Notes: generated by a model from the letters alone, not told the origin. Positions 27,110 through 36,745 are shown, numbered from the stretch's first letter. The stretch: DNA of 64,000 nucleotides from JAFGNB01 sp050304135 (GCA_050304135.1 JBNLDC010000008.1:124001-188000); one strand, 5' to 3'. Numbers and translations are program-made.

Positions 27110-27718
27110 TCACCAGTTACAATAGGGCAACTCCGCCGCCTTCGCATCAATCGCGTCGCCGTTTTCGAGCAGCAGCGAAGTGGTATCCCAGAGCCCCGAC
27201 ACCAGAGCCTTGCACGCCGCCTCATCAATGGTGCAGGGAACAACCGTATCACCCATGGTAACGGTCCGGCCAACAAGATCAATCACGCAGGAGGTTTTCG
27301 GGTGAAGAACCACGCTGCGGGAAAGCACCGCATGGTTCTCCCGCGTAACCGTCACCGCCGGAATCCCCATATGGCTGCAGTTTCCCGCAAATATATCGGC
27401 GAACGATATACCAATAAGCGCCCTGATACCAAACCGCATCAGTGCCTGCGGCGCATGTTCCCGCGAAGAACCACATCCGAAATTACTTTCAACCAGGAGA
27501 ATACTCCCCCCGGCGAATGTTTCATCGTTGAACGGATGCGGCTTGGGGTTCCCCTGCTCATCGTAGCGCTCATCATGAAACGCATGCTCGCCCAGTCCAT
27601 CGAAGGTGATACCCTTCATGTAGCGCGCCGGAATAATCCGGTCGGTATCTATGTCCTCTCCGGAAACCGGAATGACCGTTCCTTCAACCTTTTTTATAAA
27701 CCGTTCAGTCGTTGCCAT
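27110..27718 (-). CDS. leuD: 3-isopropylmalate dehydratase small subunit
   Basis: 202 residues, the long E. coli-type LeuD. The swivel domain shows DIDTDRIIPARYMK near residue 25 and the FGCGSSREHAP substrate-loop motif near 80. It pairs with LeuC to isomerise 2- to 3-isopropylmalate. Start at 27718 with AAAAGG just upstream; an in-frame codon four residues earlier is less likely. It follows leuC by 80 bases. Confidence 0.96.
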   Translation of the reverse strand: MATTERFIKKVEGTVIPVSGEDIDTDRIIPARYMKGITFDGLGEHAFHDERYDEQGNPKPHPFNDETFAGGSILLVESNFGCGSSREHAPQALMRFGIRALIGISFADIFAGNCSHMGIPAVTVTRENHAVLSRSVVLHPKTSCVIDLVGRTVTMGDTVVPCTIDEAACKALVSGLWDTTSLLLENGDAIDAKAAELPYCNW

Positions 27719-27798
27719 GTACCTTTTCACTTTCCTTGTTAATCAGGATCTTACACCACATTCTGACTCCTGAATTCTGAATACCTGTGTAGAGATCA

Positions 27799-29202
27799 TC
27801 ACACATATTTCCTGACATCAACCACTTCACCGGCACAGGCGGCTGCCGCCACCATCGCCGGGCTCATGAGCAATGTCCGCCCGCCCGGAGCACCCTGTCG
27901 ACCGATAAAATTCCGGTTCGATGAACTTGCACTGAGCTGCCGTCCCTTGAGCTTGTCGGGGTTCATCGCGAGGCACATGGAGCAGCCGGCAAGCCGCCAC
28001 GAAAACCCGGCTTCCCTGAAAATCTCGTCGAGCCCTTCGGCCTCGGCGGCAACCTTTACCTTCTGTGAACCGGGCACCACCAAAGCGGTAACATGGGGAG
28101 CAACTTTCTTTCCTTTTACAATCGCTGCTGCCTCCCGCAGATCCGACAACCGACCGTTGGTGCAGCTGCCGAGAAACGCCACGTCGATTTTCTTTCCGGC
28201 AACCGTATCTCCCGCCGAAAATCCCATGTGATCAAGCGCCCTCTGCGTTACTTCACGCTCCTCAGGCGCCACAGCGGCCGGATCAGGAATTCGCTCCGTC
28301 ACCTGCATAGCCTGACCCGGATTAATCCCCCAGGTCACCATCGGCGCCATACCATTGATGTCGATTTTCACCGTATCATCAAACGATGCGTCTGCATCGG
28401 AAGCTATCGACTGCCAGTAGGCAACCGCGCGATCAAACGAGTCACCGGAAGGAACATAGAGACGTCCCTTGAGATATTCACAGGTGGTTGCATCCGGATT
28501 CACATACCCCACCCGCGCACCACCCTCAATGCTCATGTTGCAGAGCGTCATGCGCTCTTCCATGGTAAGCGACGATATTGCTTCGCCTGCATATTCATAG
28601 GCATACCCGATTCCGCCCTTTACCCCCAGAATGTGTATAATCCGCAGTATGATATCCTTCGCGAAAACACCGTTGTCGCGTTTCCCGGAGATCAGAAGCT
28701 GCCGGACTTTCGGCCGGTTGACAGCGATGGTCTGGGTGGCAAGAATATCGCGCACCTGCGAGGTCCCGATACCGAGTGCAATCGTCCCGAAGGCTCCGTG
28801 CGTGGAGGTATGTGAATCACCACAGGCAATGGTCATTCCCGGTTGGGTTAGCCCCTGTTCCGGGCCAACAATATGCACAATTCCCTGAGAATTGCTCTCG
28901 GTTCCAAAAAAAGTTATGCCATATTCTGAAGTGTTCTTTTCGAGTGCAGAAAGCATTATTTCCGCCTGCGGATCGGAAAGGGGGCGGCTCTGATCGGCGG
29001 TCGGGATGATATGGTCAACCGTTGCGAACGTCCGCGACGGATAGCGTACCGGCAGTGCCTTCTCTTTTATCATGGCGAAGGCCTGCGGTGAGGTCACCTC
29101 GTGAATCAGGTGCAACCCGATAAAGAGCTGATCCTGTCCGGTGGGAAGCGTTGCCACCTTGTGCAGATCCCACACCTTGTTGAATAAATTTTTTCCGCTC
29201 AT
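27799..29202 (-). CDS. leuC: 3-isopropylmalate dehydratase large subunit
   Basis: 467 residues, E. coli-type LeuC. The [4Fe-4S] ligands are seen in FLGSCTNGR (Cys near 347) and the later GCSMCLAMNPD pair. GDSHTSTHGAFG marks the active-site region. It is first of the minus-strand leuCD-ilvBN group. Start 29202 (MSGKNLFNKVWD) matches the family N-terminus; an ATG nine codons upstream is an alternative because neither has a strong ribosome binding site. Divergent from the Spy-like gene with 224 bases between, so promoters for both lie there. Confidence 0.96.
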   Translation of the reverse strand: MSGKNLFNKVWDLHKVATLPTGQDQLFIGLHLIHEVTSPQAFAMIKEKALPVRYPSRTFATVDHIIPTADQSRPLSDPQAEIMLSALEKNTSEYGITFFGTESNSQGIVHIVGPEQGLTQPGMTIACGDSHTSTHGAFGTIALGIGTSQVRDILATQTIAVNRPKVRQLLISGKRDNGVFAKDIILRIIHILGVKGGIGYAYEYAGEAISSLTMEERMTLCNMSIEGGARVGYVNPDATTCEYLKGRLYVPSGDSFDRAVAYWQSIASDADASFDDTVKIDINGMAPMVTWGINPGQAMQVTERIPDPAAVAPEEREVTQRALDHMGFSAGDTVAGKKIDVAFLGSCTNGRLSDLREAAAIVKGKKVAPHVTALVVPGSQKVKVAAEAEGLDEIFREAGFSWRLAGCSMCLAMNPDKLKGRQLSASSSNRNFIGRQGAPGGRTLLMSPAMVAAAACAGEVVDVRKYV

Positions 29203-29426
29203 TGTATACTGTTGCCGACTTTCTATCATTAGAATTGCCTGAAATTACCGAAGTAATAGTACGTTCAGATGAAAATAACATTTTCAGAACCGCAACCGAG
29301 TGAAAATGGGGAAGTGAAACTTTTTTCTCCCGGTTGCAATAATACTCTTATTCTTCCGTCTCAAAGAGAACAATGTCCCGGCCGGACAATTTCAACAACT
29401 GACTATCTTAAATCATGGAGAATACT

Positions 29427-29873
29427 ATGAAATACCGCAAACTTTTTTTTCTGTCACTTCCCTTTTCGCTTCTCGGCCTTAAAAAAATCATTTCGCACCA
29501 TCATCATGGCTGCGGTGGAGGACATCACCATTTTCACGGACACGGGCACCACCGCGGCCATATGATGAAGTTCATTTCCTGGCGGCTCGGGCTGTCACCG
29601 GAACAGAAAACCAAACTGGAGGAGTTGTACAATACAATGAAATCAGAGGGCAGACCTTTGTCTGAAAAGCGTGATGAAATCAGAAAAACGTTTACGGAGG
29701 AATTCAGAAAGGAGCAGTTTGCAGTGGATCAACTCGAAAAACAATTGACCCCGGAGATGCTCGGCACTGCATATGAGCTGTTTCTGAACGGGATTCGGGA
29801 ATTTCACGACATTCTGACACCGGTTCAGCGAGATAAGGTGGCGGCTCATTTCGAGCGCCGGCATTGCCGATGA
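29427..29873 (+). CDS. His-rich Spy/CpxP-like periplasmic protein
   Basis: 148 residues. A signal-like N-terminus (KLFFLSLPFSLLGL) is followed by a His/Gly-rich stretch at ~27-46 with about 15 His, then helices with two LTxxQ-like sites, LSPEQKTKL near 55 and LTPVQRDKV near 134, the signature of Spy/CpxP/CnrX-type proteins. These are periplasmic chaperones or metal-linked stress sensors. The His run could bind Ni, Cu or Zn. ATG 29427 is preferred since GGAG sits six bases upstream; ATG 29415 is in frame but has no site. A long hairpin begins just after the stop. Confidence 0.75.
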   Translation: MKYRKLFFLSLPFSLLGLKKIISHHHHGCGGGHHHFHGHGHHRGHMMKFISWRLGLSPEQKTKLEELYNTMKSEGRPLSEKRDEIRKTFTEEFRKEQFAVDQLEKQLTPEMLGTAYELFLNGIREFHDILTPVQRDKVAAHFERRHCR

Positions 29874-29875
29874 TA

Positions 29876-29936
29876 AGGCAGGGGTCGCTTATTCTGTAAA
29901 TTCTAACGAATTTTGCGGAATAAGCGCCTCCTGCCT
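29876..29936. repeat. 61-base inverted repeat (long hairpin) between convergent genes
   Basis: Arms AGGCAGGGGTCGCTTATTC and GAATAAGCGCCTCCTGCCT pair with one mismatch and one wobble, and pairing continues inward for about six more positions around a short loop. The stem is about 25 pairs. It starts three bases after the Spy-like stop codon and lies before the end of the convergent glycanase gene. No T-run follows on either strand, so it is not a standard intrinsic terminator. Confidence 0.8.
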
Positions 29937-29988
29937 GTGTGGTCATCGCATCAGAGTGTTTTCCGTATAGCAACGGTTTTATATTTTG

Positions 29989-32115
29989 TCATCTCCCCAC
30001 CACAGGAAGTACAAATCGACACCGGTGACGCCCTGTGCGAGCCTGTACAACGACGATCCCGCAACCTTCGGGAGCCATCCAGCGCACGCTATTCTTTCCC
30101 GTCAATCGGGCCACCAGTCGGCCCCGAAGATCAGTAACCTCCACCAGCATCGTTTCACCGGGCGAGGCCATCACTACAGTACCCCCTACCAGATTCCATT
30201 GAATGCCGGGAGATACTACCCGATGTCCGGATAATGTTGATTTTCTGTGCACGAAATCCTCGCTCGGACAGATTTCCAGATCCCGAATCACACTCCGGTG
30301 ACTGCTTTTCGGCCCGTTTCCGTCGGTATCGTTCCAGGCGAACTTGAGCGCGGGCAGATATTCTCCCGCCGCGGTCGGCTCGATAGTCCCGCGGTACTCG
30401 GTGAAACCGTCGCTCCCCGATGATTGAGCGGTGAGGGATATGATATCCGTGGTCGTATCGGTGGGTCCGTAATTCCCCACGGCTGCCGATGTTGTCAGAT
30501 GAAACGACAGGTCCGTCCAGGGCGACGCCTGATCATTGAACACCTGCACCGATATGGTAAGTTCCGCACCGGTCACTTCAACCGGTACCCCTTCACCCAC
30601 CACCCATGTCCATGGACTTCCCCACTGTGCACTGTTCATCCCCATTCCCGCGGGAAGATCTTCCAGTGACACCTCTCCCCACTCCGCGTATATCTCCCAC
30701 TCCCCGGCAACGGGAGGAGCAAAAAACACGCTTTTTTCCGGATCGAGCACACGGATAACAGCAGTTCCGGTATCCGAAGCACCGCCGCCGCCAATCGCAG
30801 CATACACGAAATGATCGGTCCCCGACCATCCGGCATCCGGGGTGTAATTGAACGATCCATCTTCCTGCAGTACCACCGTACCATGTGAGGTGGGAGCCAG
30901 TATCGCGGCCGACAGGGACTGGTCCGCCGTCGGTTCGCGATCATTTATCAACACTCCGGAAGCAGCGACCGTCAGGACCTTATCCGTCGTATCGGCGTAC
31001 CAGTCATCACCCGCGGTAGGTGGAAAATCGAAGGTGACCGCCTCGGGGGCAGAGGTCTTGAGCACACGCATTCCCTGTCCCGCCTCGGGAAGTCCGCCGA
31101 ACCCATCGTGGGCGGTATACGTCCACCCCAGCGCACCTGCGTATCCGTTGTCCATCAAGTAGTTCCAGCACTCCGCCGGAGTCATCGGACCAACATCGGC
31201 GGAAAGTCCCTTCGCCGGAAACTCACCGATAACGAGTGGCTTGTCAAGCCCCCAGTAGGAGGCCGGATGATGAAAAGGAGAGCGTTCGGTTTTCGCCCAC
31301 TCATAGTAATGCACCATGTAGAAATCCAGTGTCCCGTCCGGATCGCCACCTACAATCGTAAGAGCCGAATCGGTATAGTAGTTGTGATCCCCGTCGATGG
31401 TGTTCGAGCCGGCAATGAACGACCAGCACCCGTTACTCACCGGTACCCCCGGTACCGCACGATGGATGGCACCGGTCACCTGATTTACCACCTTCTGCAC
31501 GTCGGTTATTTCTATCCCGGTTGCCATACTGCCCCAGTCACCGGCAATCGACTGCACCATACCTTCGGGTTCATTGAAAATCTCCCAGCAGAGAATCGCC
31601 GGATGGTTCCCGATCGCCGTTGCCAGCGGCACCACAGCGTTATTAATGAATGCTTTTCGACCGGTGTCGGTCTGCAGGATCATTTTGTTTGCCTCAATGT
31701 CAACATTGGTCTTACCGGTTTTCATCATATCGAACGAGAGCAGACAGAGGTCGATACCCACCCCGCGCTCATACCCCATGTCGAGTACCTTCCGGATATT
31801 GGGAATCGTCGATTCCGCCAGACCCGATACCAGCTTTGTAGCAGGATCGAACTGCGGATCGTTCGAACAGTCGGTAAAGAGCCACCAGCGCACCGCATTA
31901 CCGCCGCTGTCAGCCACCCCCTGCAGCATCTCCGCAAACCAGGCCAAGTCAAGCGGATACTGACCGACATCTCCGCCGAAGCGGTCCCAGGCAACGTTTA
32001 TTCCGGAAACAAACAGTTTCTGCCCGAACGGCATTGTTACCCGACCAAGCGGGTCCGCATCCAGCACGGCTGCGAATCCGAGCACCAACACCATCACTCT
32101 CACCCAATGTTTCAT
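29989..32115 (-). CDS. Secreted GH5-type glycanase with cadherin-like and C-terminal sorting-like domains
   Basis: 708 residues. Signal peptide (~1-20), then a TIM-barrel catalytic domain ~25-360. The acid/base Glu182 is in CWEIFNEPEG and the nucleophile Glu298 in PLVIGEFPAKG, matching GH5 cellulase/mannanase style. A cadherin-like module at ~366-460 carries GVLINDREPT and GSFNYTPDAGWSGTD. A further beta domain (~475-610) follows, then a ~75-residue tail with VEVTDLRGRLVARLTG resembling a type IX-like sorting domain. Likely an extracellular beta-glucan or mannan hydrolase. ATG 32115 follows GGGAG; the family-level substrate is not certain. Confidence 0.82.
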   Translation of the reverse strand: MKHWVRVMVLVLGFAAVLDADPLGRVTMPFGQKLFVSGINVAWDRFGGDVGQYPLDLAWFAEMLQGVADSGGNAVRWWLFTDCSNDPQFDPATKLVSGLAESTIPNIRKVLDMGYERGVGIDLCLLSFDMMKTGKTNVDIEANKMILQTDTGRKAFINNAVVPLATAIGNHPAILCWEIFNEPEGMVQSIAGDWGSMATGIEITDVQKVVNQVTGAIHRAVPGVPVSNGCWSFIAGSNTIDGDHNYYTDSALTIVGGDPDGTLDFYMVHYYEWAKTERSPFHHPASYWGLDKPLVIGEFPAKGLSADVGPMTPAECWNYLMDNGYAGALGWTYTAHDGFGGLPEAGQGMRVLKTSAPEAVTFDFPPTAGDDWYADTTDKVLTVAASGVLINDREPTADQSLSAAILAPTSHGTVVLQEDGSFNYTPDAGWSGTDHFVYAAIGGGGASDTGTAVIRVLDPEKSVFFAPPVAGEWEIYAEWGEVSLEDLPAGMGMNSAQWGSPWTWVVGEGVPVEVTGAELTISVQVFNDQASPWTDLSFHLTTSAAVGNYGPTDTTTDIISLTAQSSGSDGFTEYRGTIEPTAAGEYLPALKFAWNDTDGNGPKSSHRSVIRDLEICPSEDFVHRKSTLSGHRVVSPGIQWNLVGGTVVMASPGETMLVEVTDLRGRLVARLTGKNSVRWMAPEGCGIVVVQARTGRHRCRFVLPVVGR

Positions 32116-32388
32116 AAACAACTCCCGATATCCTTAGTTATACTCTGCAACCGTTCACGGTCATACCCCGAAATATACAAGTTTTTCGGCTGTGCAGAAT
32201 TGAAACGATACAAAATGTACCGGAACCTCCCCGGTGGCAGCAACGCACAACCATGCGTAGTTACGATACCATAGTATGTTTATTTACGCAGTTTCCCGCC
32301 TCCACCCCCTTATTTCCCTTGGTTTTTCGCCCCCTCAGATCCTATTTTTACGTGTTTAAACCTACGTTCCTTGTATACAGGTCATACC

Positions 32389-33498
32389 ATGAATTCTTAC
32401 CATAATGCTGTTGCCAATGTCGTTTCCGAGGTAAAAGAGTTTTTCAGTAAAACCTTTTCGGAAGTGAACATTGATGGCCCGGAACTTGACACGAAAACAC
32501 TCAATCAGAATCCACTGATGCTCGTGAGTTCCCACCGCAGCCATGCTGATTATTTCATGCTCGGATCCATTTTTCACCTCGCCGGTTTCAACACCCTGCG
32601 GTTTGCCGCCGGTGACAACCTGACGAAACTACCGTGGATCGGTCCGCGATTCACCTCGTTCGGATCGTTCACCGTGGAACGTGATACCGGATTCGACCGC
32701 CATTATGTCCGCAACCTCTGCTACCGCGTGGTCGAGATGATCGAAAAAGGCGATACTGTTCTCGTCTTCCCCGAGGGCGGCCGCAGCTACAGCGGTGCAA
32801 TGCTCGATATTAAAACCGGGATCCTCGGTGCCTCCATTATCAGCCAGTCAAAAGACCCTTTGCGCGAAGTACGCTATATTCCCGTTACCATCTCGTATGA
32901 ATACGCGCCGGATATCCCGTGGTTCTCCATGCAACTCACCGGCAAAAAGTGGCGCAAAAAATCCAACTTCATTCTTAAGCGACTCATCGGTAATCTGCTC
33001 TATTTCGGTGCCGATGCCTGTTCATTCGTTCCTTTCCTGCTGGCACAGTATTTCAGCCCGAAAAGGTATGGTGCCGTCTATATTGATTTCGCAGAGCCGG
33101 TTGCCATCAATTCGCTCTTTGATGTGAACGCCGGTAAAATCGAAAAGGCGAGAGATGAATTTTCATCTCACCGCAACAACATGCAGCAATTGAGTGCAGC
33201 GGTTTATAAACAGCTTCTGGGACTCTACCGGATTCTCCCCATGCACGTTGTCGCCGCACATCTCAGCTCACACCGGGAAGCAACCACCGCCGACCTCGCG
33301 GCACTGTTTCCCTCCGTTATCAGCGACCTTAAAGCCAAAGGACGCAACGTCAAACAACTGGAAAAACTTACCCCCGAGCAGAATGCCGCTGAAGGCATCA
33401 GGCAACTGGCACGAATAAAAGCGATTACACATACCAAAGGTACCTGTACCGTCAGAAAAAAGCCGCTCGTTGATTATTACGCCGCAACCATTGCGTAA
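32389..33498 (+). CDS. PlsB/PlsC-fold glycerolipid acyltransferase
   Basis: 369 residues. The acyltransferase HX4D motif is His49-Asp54 (SSHRSHADYF), the glycerol-phosphate site is LVFPEGGRSYSG near 130, and IPVTISYEY follows. It most resembles PlsB-like glycerol-3-phosphate or acylglycerolphosphate acyltransferases but is less than half the length of E. coli PlsB (807). It acts at the inner membrane in phospholipid synthesis. ATG 32389 has CAGGT seven bases upstream; an in-frame TTG six codons before is less likely. It is followed after 14 bases by the diadenylate cyclase-like gene, so the two are probably co-transcribed. Confidence 0.85.
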   Translation: MNSYHNAVANVVSEVKEFFSKTFSEVNIDGPELDTKTLNQNPLMLVSSHRSHADYFMLGSIFHLAGFNTLRFAAGDNLTKLPWIGPRFTSFGSFTVERDTGFDRHYVRNLCYRVVEMIEKGDTVLVFPEGGRSYSGAMLDIKTGILGASIISQSKDPLREVRYIPVTISYEYAPDIPWFSMQLTGKKWRKKSNFILKRLIGNLLYFGADACSFVPFLLAQYFSPKRYGAVYIDFAEPVAINSLFDVNAGKIEKARDEFSSHRNNMQQLSAAVYKQLLGLYRILPMHVVAAHLSSHREATTADLAALFPSVISDLKAKGRNVKQLEKLTPEQNAAEGIRQLARIKAITHTKGTCTVRKKPLVDYYAATIA

Positions 33499-33512
33499 GG
33501 AGGCTCGTCACC

Positions 33513-34913
33513 ATGCCGTTTGAACAATATCTGATCCTGCCCGCCATCGTCGAACTGAAATCCGACGAAAAGATCGAAGCGTTCAAGGAACTGTCGCAGG
33601 TATTCTGCAAAACACTTGACATTCGAAAACAAAAACAGATGTTTGACAATATTCAGAAGGGTGAACAGGACGCCTCCTCGTTCGTTGGACAGGGAGTGGC
33701 TCTGCCGCAGGCAAAGGGCCCGATAAAAGATGAATACGCAATTATCGTCGGCCGCAGTCTCAATGGAATCAAATACAATGCCGCCCGCGGCGCCCTTGCC
33801 CATATCATCGTACTGGTTGTTTCTCAGGATGATATCGACAACTCCGCCTCCCAGCTGCAGCTGCTTGCCGAAATCGCCGCATTCTTCAAACTGGAACAGG
33901 TGCAGCAGGAAATCCTCGCAATAGACTCCCCGATCGACCTGCGGATGATCATTAAAAATATCAAAACCGGCCTTCCCGAGGAAAAACCGGCAAAATCCGC
34001 CGGTAAAACAAAAAACACCAATCCGATCGTCTCGGCCGCCATGTCCCTCGCCCGTGAAACCAAAGCGAGTGCAATTATGGTTTTCGCCGATTCCGTCAGA
34101 GAGAATGAATTTCTGGATTTGCTTAAAACACGACCTAAAGTCATTATGGTAACGAGCAACAAATCGCGCTTTGATCCGGCTACCGATAAAAAAATCGCCG
34201 GTCTGCTGCAGGCTCCCGCCATTCCGGCTTCCCGTACCGGTCAGATGAAAATCGGCATTCTGCTTGCCCTCTCACGTAATCTGATCGGCCGCGAAGACCG
34301 TATTATCTGTATATCAGGTAACTCAAAAAACGGCGTTTTTGATACCATTGTCGCGATCAACGTTGCGCTGGAGTACGAATTTTTCTTTACCACCGCGCAG
34401 ACGATTGTGCCACAGGATGTAAAACCCGAAGTACTTGAACGGGTTATCGGTCTCGCCGGCGAGATTGCCGTGGAAGGCCGCGAGGGCAAACCGGTCGGAA
34501 CCATTTTCGTCCTCGGTGATACCAATTCAGTCAATGCCCATGTCCGTCAACTGATCATCAATCCATTCAGAGGATACAGCGAAGCGGAGCGTAACATTCT
34601 CGATCCAGGACTCGACGAAACAATCAAGGAGTTCGCCGGCATCGACGGCGCATTCATCATCACTGGCGACGGCATCGTCATTTCAGCAGGAAGTTATCTC
34701 AAACCTCCACTTACCGAAGAGGTCCCGGCGCTTCCTGGTGGCTACGGTGCACGACACCTTGCTGGTGCCGGTATAACCGCCTGTACCAATGCGCTCGCAA
34801 TTACCATTTCGGAATCAACAGGTACGGTAACCATTTTCAAGGGCGGTATCATCATGATGTCCATCTCACGACCGGTCTCGCGCGATAAGGGAGTGATTCA
34901 ACGATTCTCCTGA
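33513..34913 (+). CDS. Three-domain protein: EIIA-like, PK_C-like and diadenylate cyclase-like (DAC) domains
   Basis: 466 residues. Residues ~1-150 resemble a fructose-type PTS EIIA domain, but the phospho-His site reads GVALPQAKG (Gln66 instead of His). Residues ~165-290 resemble the pyruvate kinase C-terminal domain (NPIVSAAMSLARETKA, KVIMVTSN). Residues ~300-466 resemble the DAC domain that makes cyclic di-AMP: DGA at 378-380, and RHL at 414-416 where DisA has RHR, in GYGARHLAGAGITACTNA. PK_C plus DAC is known in archaeal DacZ. Strong AAGGAGG before the ATG. Activity is plausible but unproven because of the motif change. Confidence 0.8.
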   Translation: MPFEQYLILPAIVELKSDEKIEAFKELSQVFCKTLDIRKQKQMFDNIQKGEQDASSFVGQGVALPQAKGPIKDEYAIIVGRSLNGIKYNAARGALAHIIVLVVSQDDIDNSASQLQLLAEIAAFFKLEQVQQEILAIDSPIDLRMIIKNIKTGLPEEKPAKSAGKTKNTNPIVSAAMSLARETKASAIMVFADSVRENEFLDLLKTRPKVIMVTSNKSRFDPATDKKIAGLLQAPAIPASRTGQMKIGILLALSRNLIGREDRIICISGNSKNGVFDTIVAINVALEYEFFFTTAQTIVPQDVKPEVLERVIGLAGEIAVEGREGKPVGTIFVLGDTNSVNAHVRQLIINPFRGYSEAERNILDPGLDETIKEFAGIDGAFIITGDGIVISAGSYLKPPLTEEVPALPGGYGARHLAGAGITACTNALAITISESTGTVTIFKGGIIMMSISRPVSRDKGVIQRFS

Positions 34914-34976
34914 GCGGACACCGTCCATTATTGAAATTAATCATTTCCATTTATACAACCAGCAAAGGAAATTCAA

Positions 34977-36326
34977 ATGACTCAGCAGAACATACAGTAC
35001 AACAGCTCACTTCTCGACACCATCATCAGCAGTGCGGAACTTGACCAGTACAACAGTGCCGTCGCGGATGCTGAAACACTTCTGCGGAAAAAAAACGGCC
35101 CCGGTGCGGATTTTCTCGGTTGGCTCAATCTCCCGGCCGAAACCGACGCAGATACCCTCAAACAGATAAACGAAACCGCCGCCGCCATTCGTGACAAAGC
35201 GGACATTCTCATCTGCATCGGTATCGGCGGTTCCTACCTGGGCGCCAAAGCGGTAACCGAATTTCTTTCGCCTTCATTCGACGCGCTTCGTAAACCGAAT
35301 ATTGTCTTCGCCGGACATACGATCAACTCCGATTACCTTGCAGATCTCCTTGATCTCGTTGAAAATCGCAGCGTAGCTGTCAACGTCATTTCAAAAAGCG
35401 GTACCACCACCGAGCCCGGCATCGCGTTCCGCACCATCCGTCAGATGATGGAGAAAAAATACGGACGCAAAGAGGCTGCCTCCCGGATTATCGCCACTAC
35501 CGACCCCGAAAAGGGTGCCCTGCGGCAACTGGCCCAGGCGGAAGGATACGTCACCTTCCCCATTCCCGCAGATGTCGGCGGACGATTCTCGGTACTGACT
35601 CCCGTCGGCCTTTTTCCGGTTGCGGTAGCAGGTATCTCCATTGATGAACTCGTTACCGGCGCCGCCGAAGCAATGGCGTTCTGCAGCGGCAACAGCGTAG
35701 AGAGCAACCTTTCGGGACGATATGCGGCAATCCGTAATATTCTCTTCCGTCGCGGGTACACTACCGAAGTACTTGCCAACTTTCAGCCCCACCTGCACTT
35801 TGTAGGTGAGTGGTGGAAACAGCTCTGCGGCGAGAGTGAAGGAAAGAACAACACCGGTATCTTTCCCGCGGCAGTCGACTACACCACTGATCTCCACTCG
35901 CTCGGTCAGTGGATGCAGGAGGGAGTGCGCAACGTGTTTGAAACCTTCATGGTCCTTGAATCAACCGCACGTACCCTCACCGTTCCGGCATTCGACAACG
36001 ACAGCGACGGTCTCAACTACCTCGCCGGAAAATCCTACGAGGAGATCAACCGTAGCGCCTTCAGAGGAACGCTCCTCGCCCACATCGACGGCGGGGTTCC
36101 TTCCGCAACGCTCTCAATTAAAGACCGTTCGGCACGATCCCTCGGTCAACTCTTCTATTTCTTTGAAAAAGCAATCGCACTCTCCGGCTACATGCTCAGG
36201 GTCAATCCGTTTGATCAGCCGGGAGTCGAAGCATATAAAAAGAACATGTTCGCCCTGCTCGGTAAAAAAGGATTCGAGTCACTGGGAAAAGAGCTTGGCG
36301 GCCGCACCGACAAACTGGGAATCTGA
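34977..36326 (+). CDS. pgi: Glucose-6-phosphate isomerase
   Basis: 449 residues, the compact bacterial type. ICIGIGGSYLGAKAV near residue 80, ISKSGTTTEPGIAFR near 140, VGGRFSVLTPVGLFP near 201, and the catalytic Glu region GEWWKQLCGESEGKN near 280 are all visible. It interconverts glucose-6-phosphate and fructose-6-phosphate. AAAGGAAA precedes the ATG. The yjbQ-like gene begins two bases after its stop. Confidence 0.96.
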   Translation: MTQQNIQYNSSLLDTIISSAELDQYNSAVADAETLLRKKNGPGADFLGWLNLPAETDADTLKQINETAAAIRDKADILICIGIGGSYLGAKAVTEFLSPSFDALRKPNIVFAGHTINSDYLADLLDLVENRSVAVNVISKSGTTTEPGIAFRTIRQMMEKKYGRKEAASRIIATTDPEKGALRQLAQAEGYVTFPIPADVGGRFSVLTPVGLFPVAVAGISIDELVTGAAEAMAFCSGNSVESNLSGRYAAIRNILFRRGYTTEVLANFQPHLHFVGEWWKQLCGESEGKNNTGIFPAAVDYTTDLHSLGQWMQEGVRNVFETFMVLESTARTLTVPAFDNDSDGLNYLAGKSYEEINRSAFRGTLLAHIDGGVPSATLSIKDRSARSLGQLFYFFEKAIALSGYMLRVNPFDQPGVEAYKKNMFALLGKKGFESLGKELGGRTDKLGI

Positions 36327-36328
36327 TT

Positions 36329-36745
36329 ATGAAATCGTACCGAAAAGTGCTCACCTTTACCACGCCACACCGGCGGGACTATCTCAATATTACCCCGCAG
36401 GTCGAGGCGGTGCTTGCCGAAAGCGGCATCTCCGAAGGACTCTGCCTTGTCAATGCGATGCACATAACCGCCAGTGTGTACATCAACGACGATGAACCGG
36501 GGCTTATCAGGGATTACGACGACTGGCTCGAAGGGCTTGCCCCGCACGAGCCGATCTCCCGCTACCGGCACAACGGTGGTGAAGACAACGGCGACGCGCA
36601 TCTCAAGCGGCAGGTGATGGGCCGCGAGGTGGTGGTCGCCATTACCGGAGGGAAACTCGATTTCGGCCCGTGGGAACAGATTTTCTACGGTGAATTCGAT
36701 GGTCGGCGGTCAAAACGGGTGCTGATCAAAATTATCGGTGATTAA
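36329..36745 (+). CDS. yjbQ: YjbQ/UPF0047 family protein
   Basis: 138 residues, the standard length. The family hallmark HxD-type set appears as NAMHITASVYINDDEPGL and YRHNGGEDNGDAHLKRQVMG, with GPWEQIFYGEFDGRR near the end. Members form trimers with a conserved His/Cys-like pocket; a weak thiamin phosphate synthase activity has been reported for E. coli YjbQ, but the true role is unsettled. It starts two bases after pgi and shares its transcript. Confidence 0.92.
   Translation: MKSYRKVLTFTTPHRRDYLNITPQVEAVLAESGISEGLCLVNAMHITASVYINDDEPGLIRDYDDWLEGLAPHEPISRYRHNGGEDNGDAHLKRQVMGREVVVAITGGKLDFGPWEQIFYGEFDGRRSKRVLIKIIGD

Noticed and set aside
27752..27785. Short GAATTCTGAAT-type motif between leuC and leuD, echoed near 11480
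   Set aside because: Too short and only partly matched to claim a repeat family from this window.
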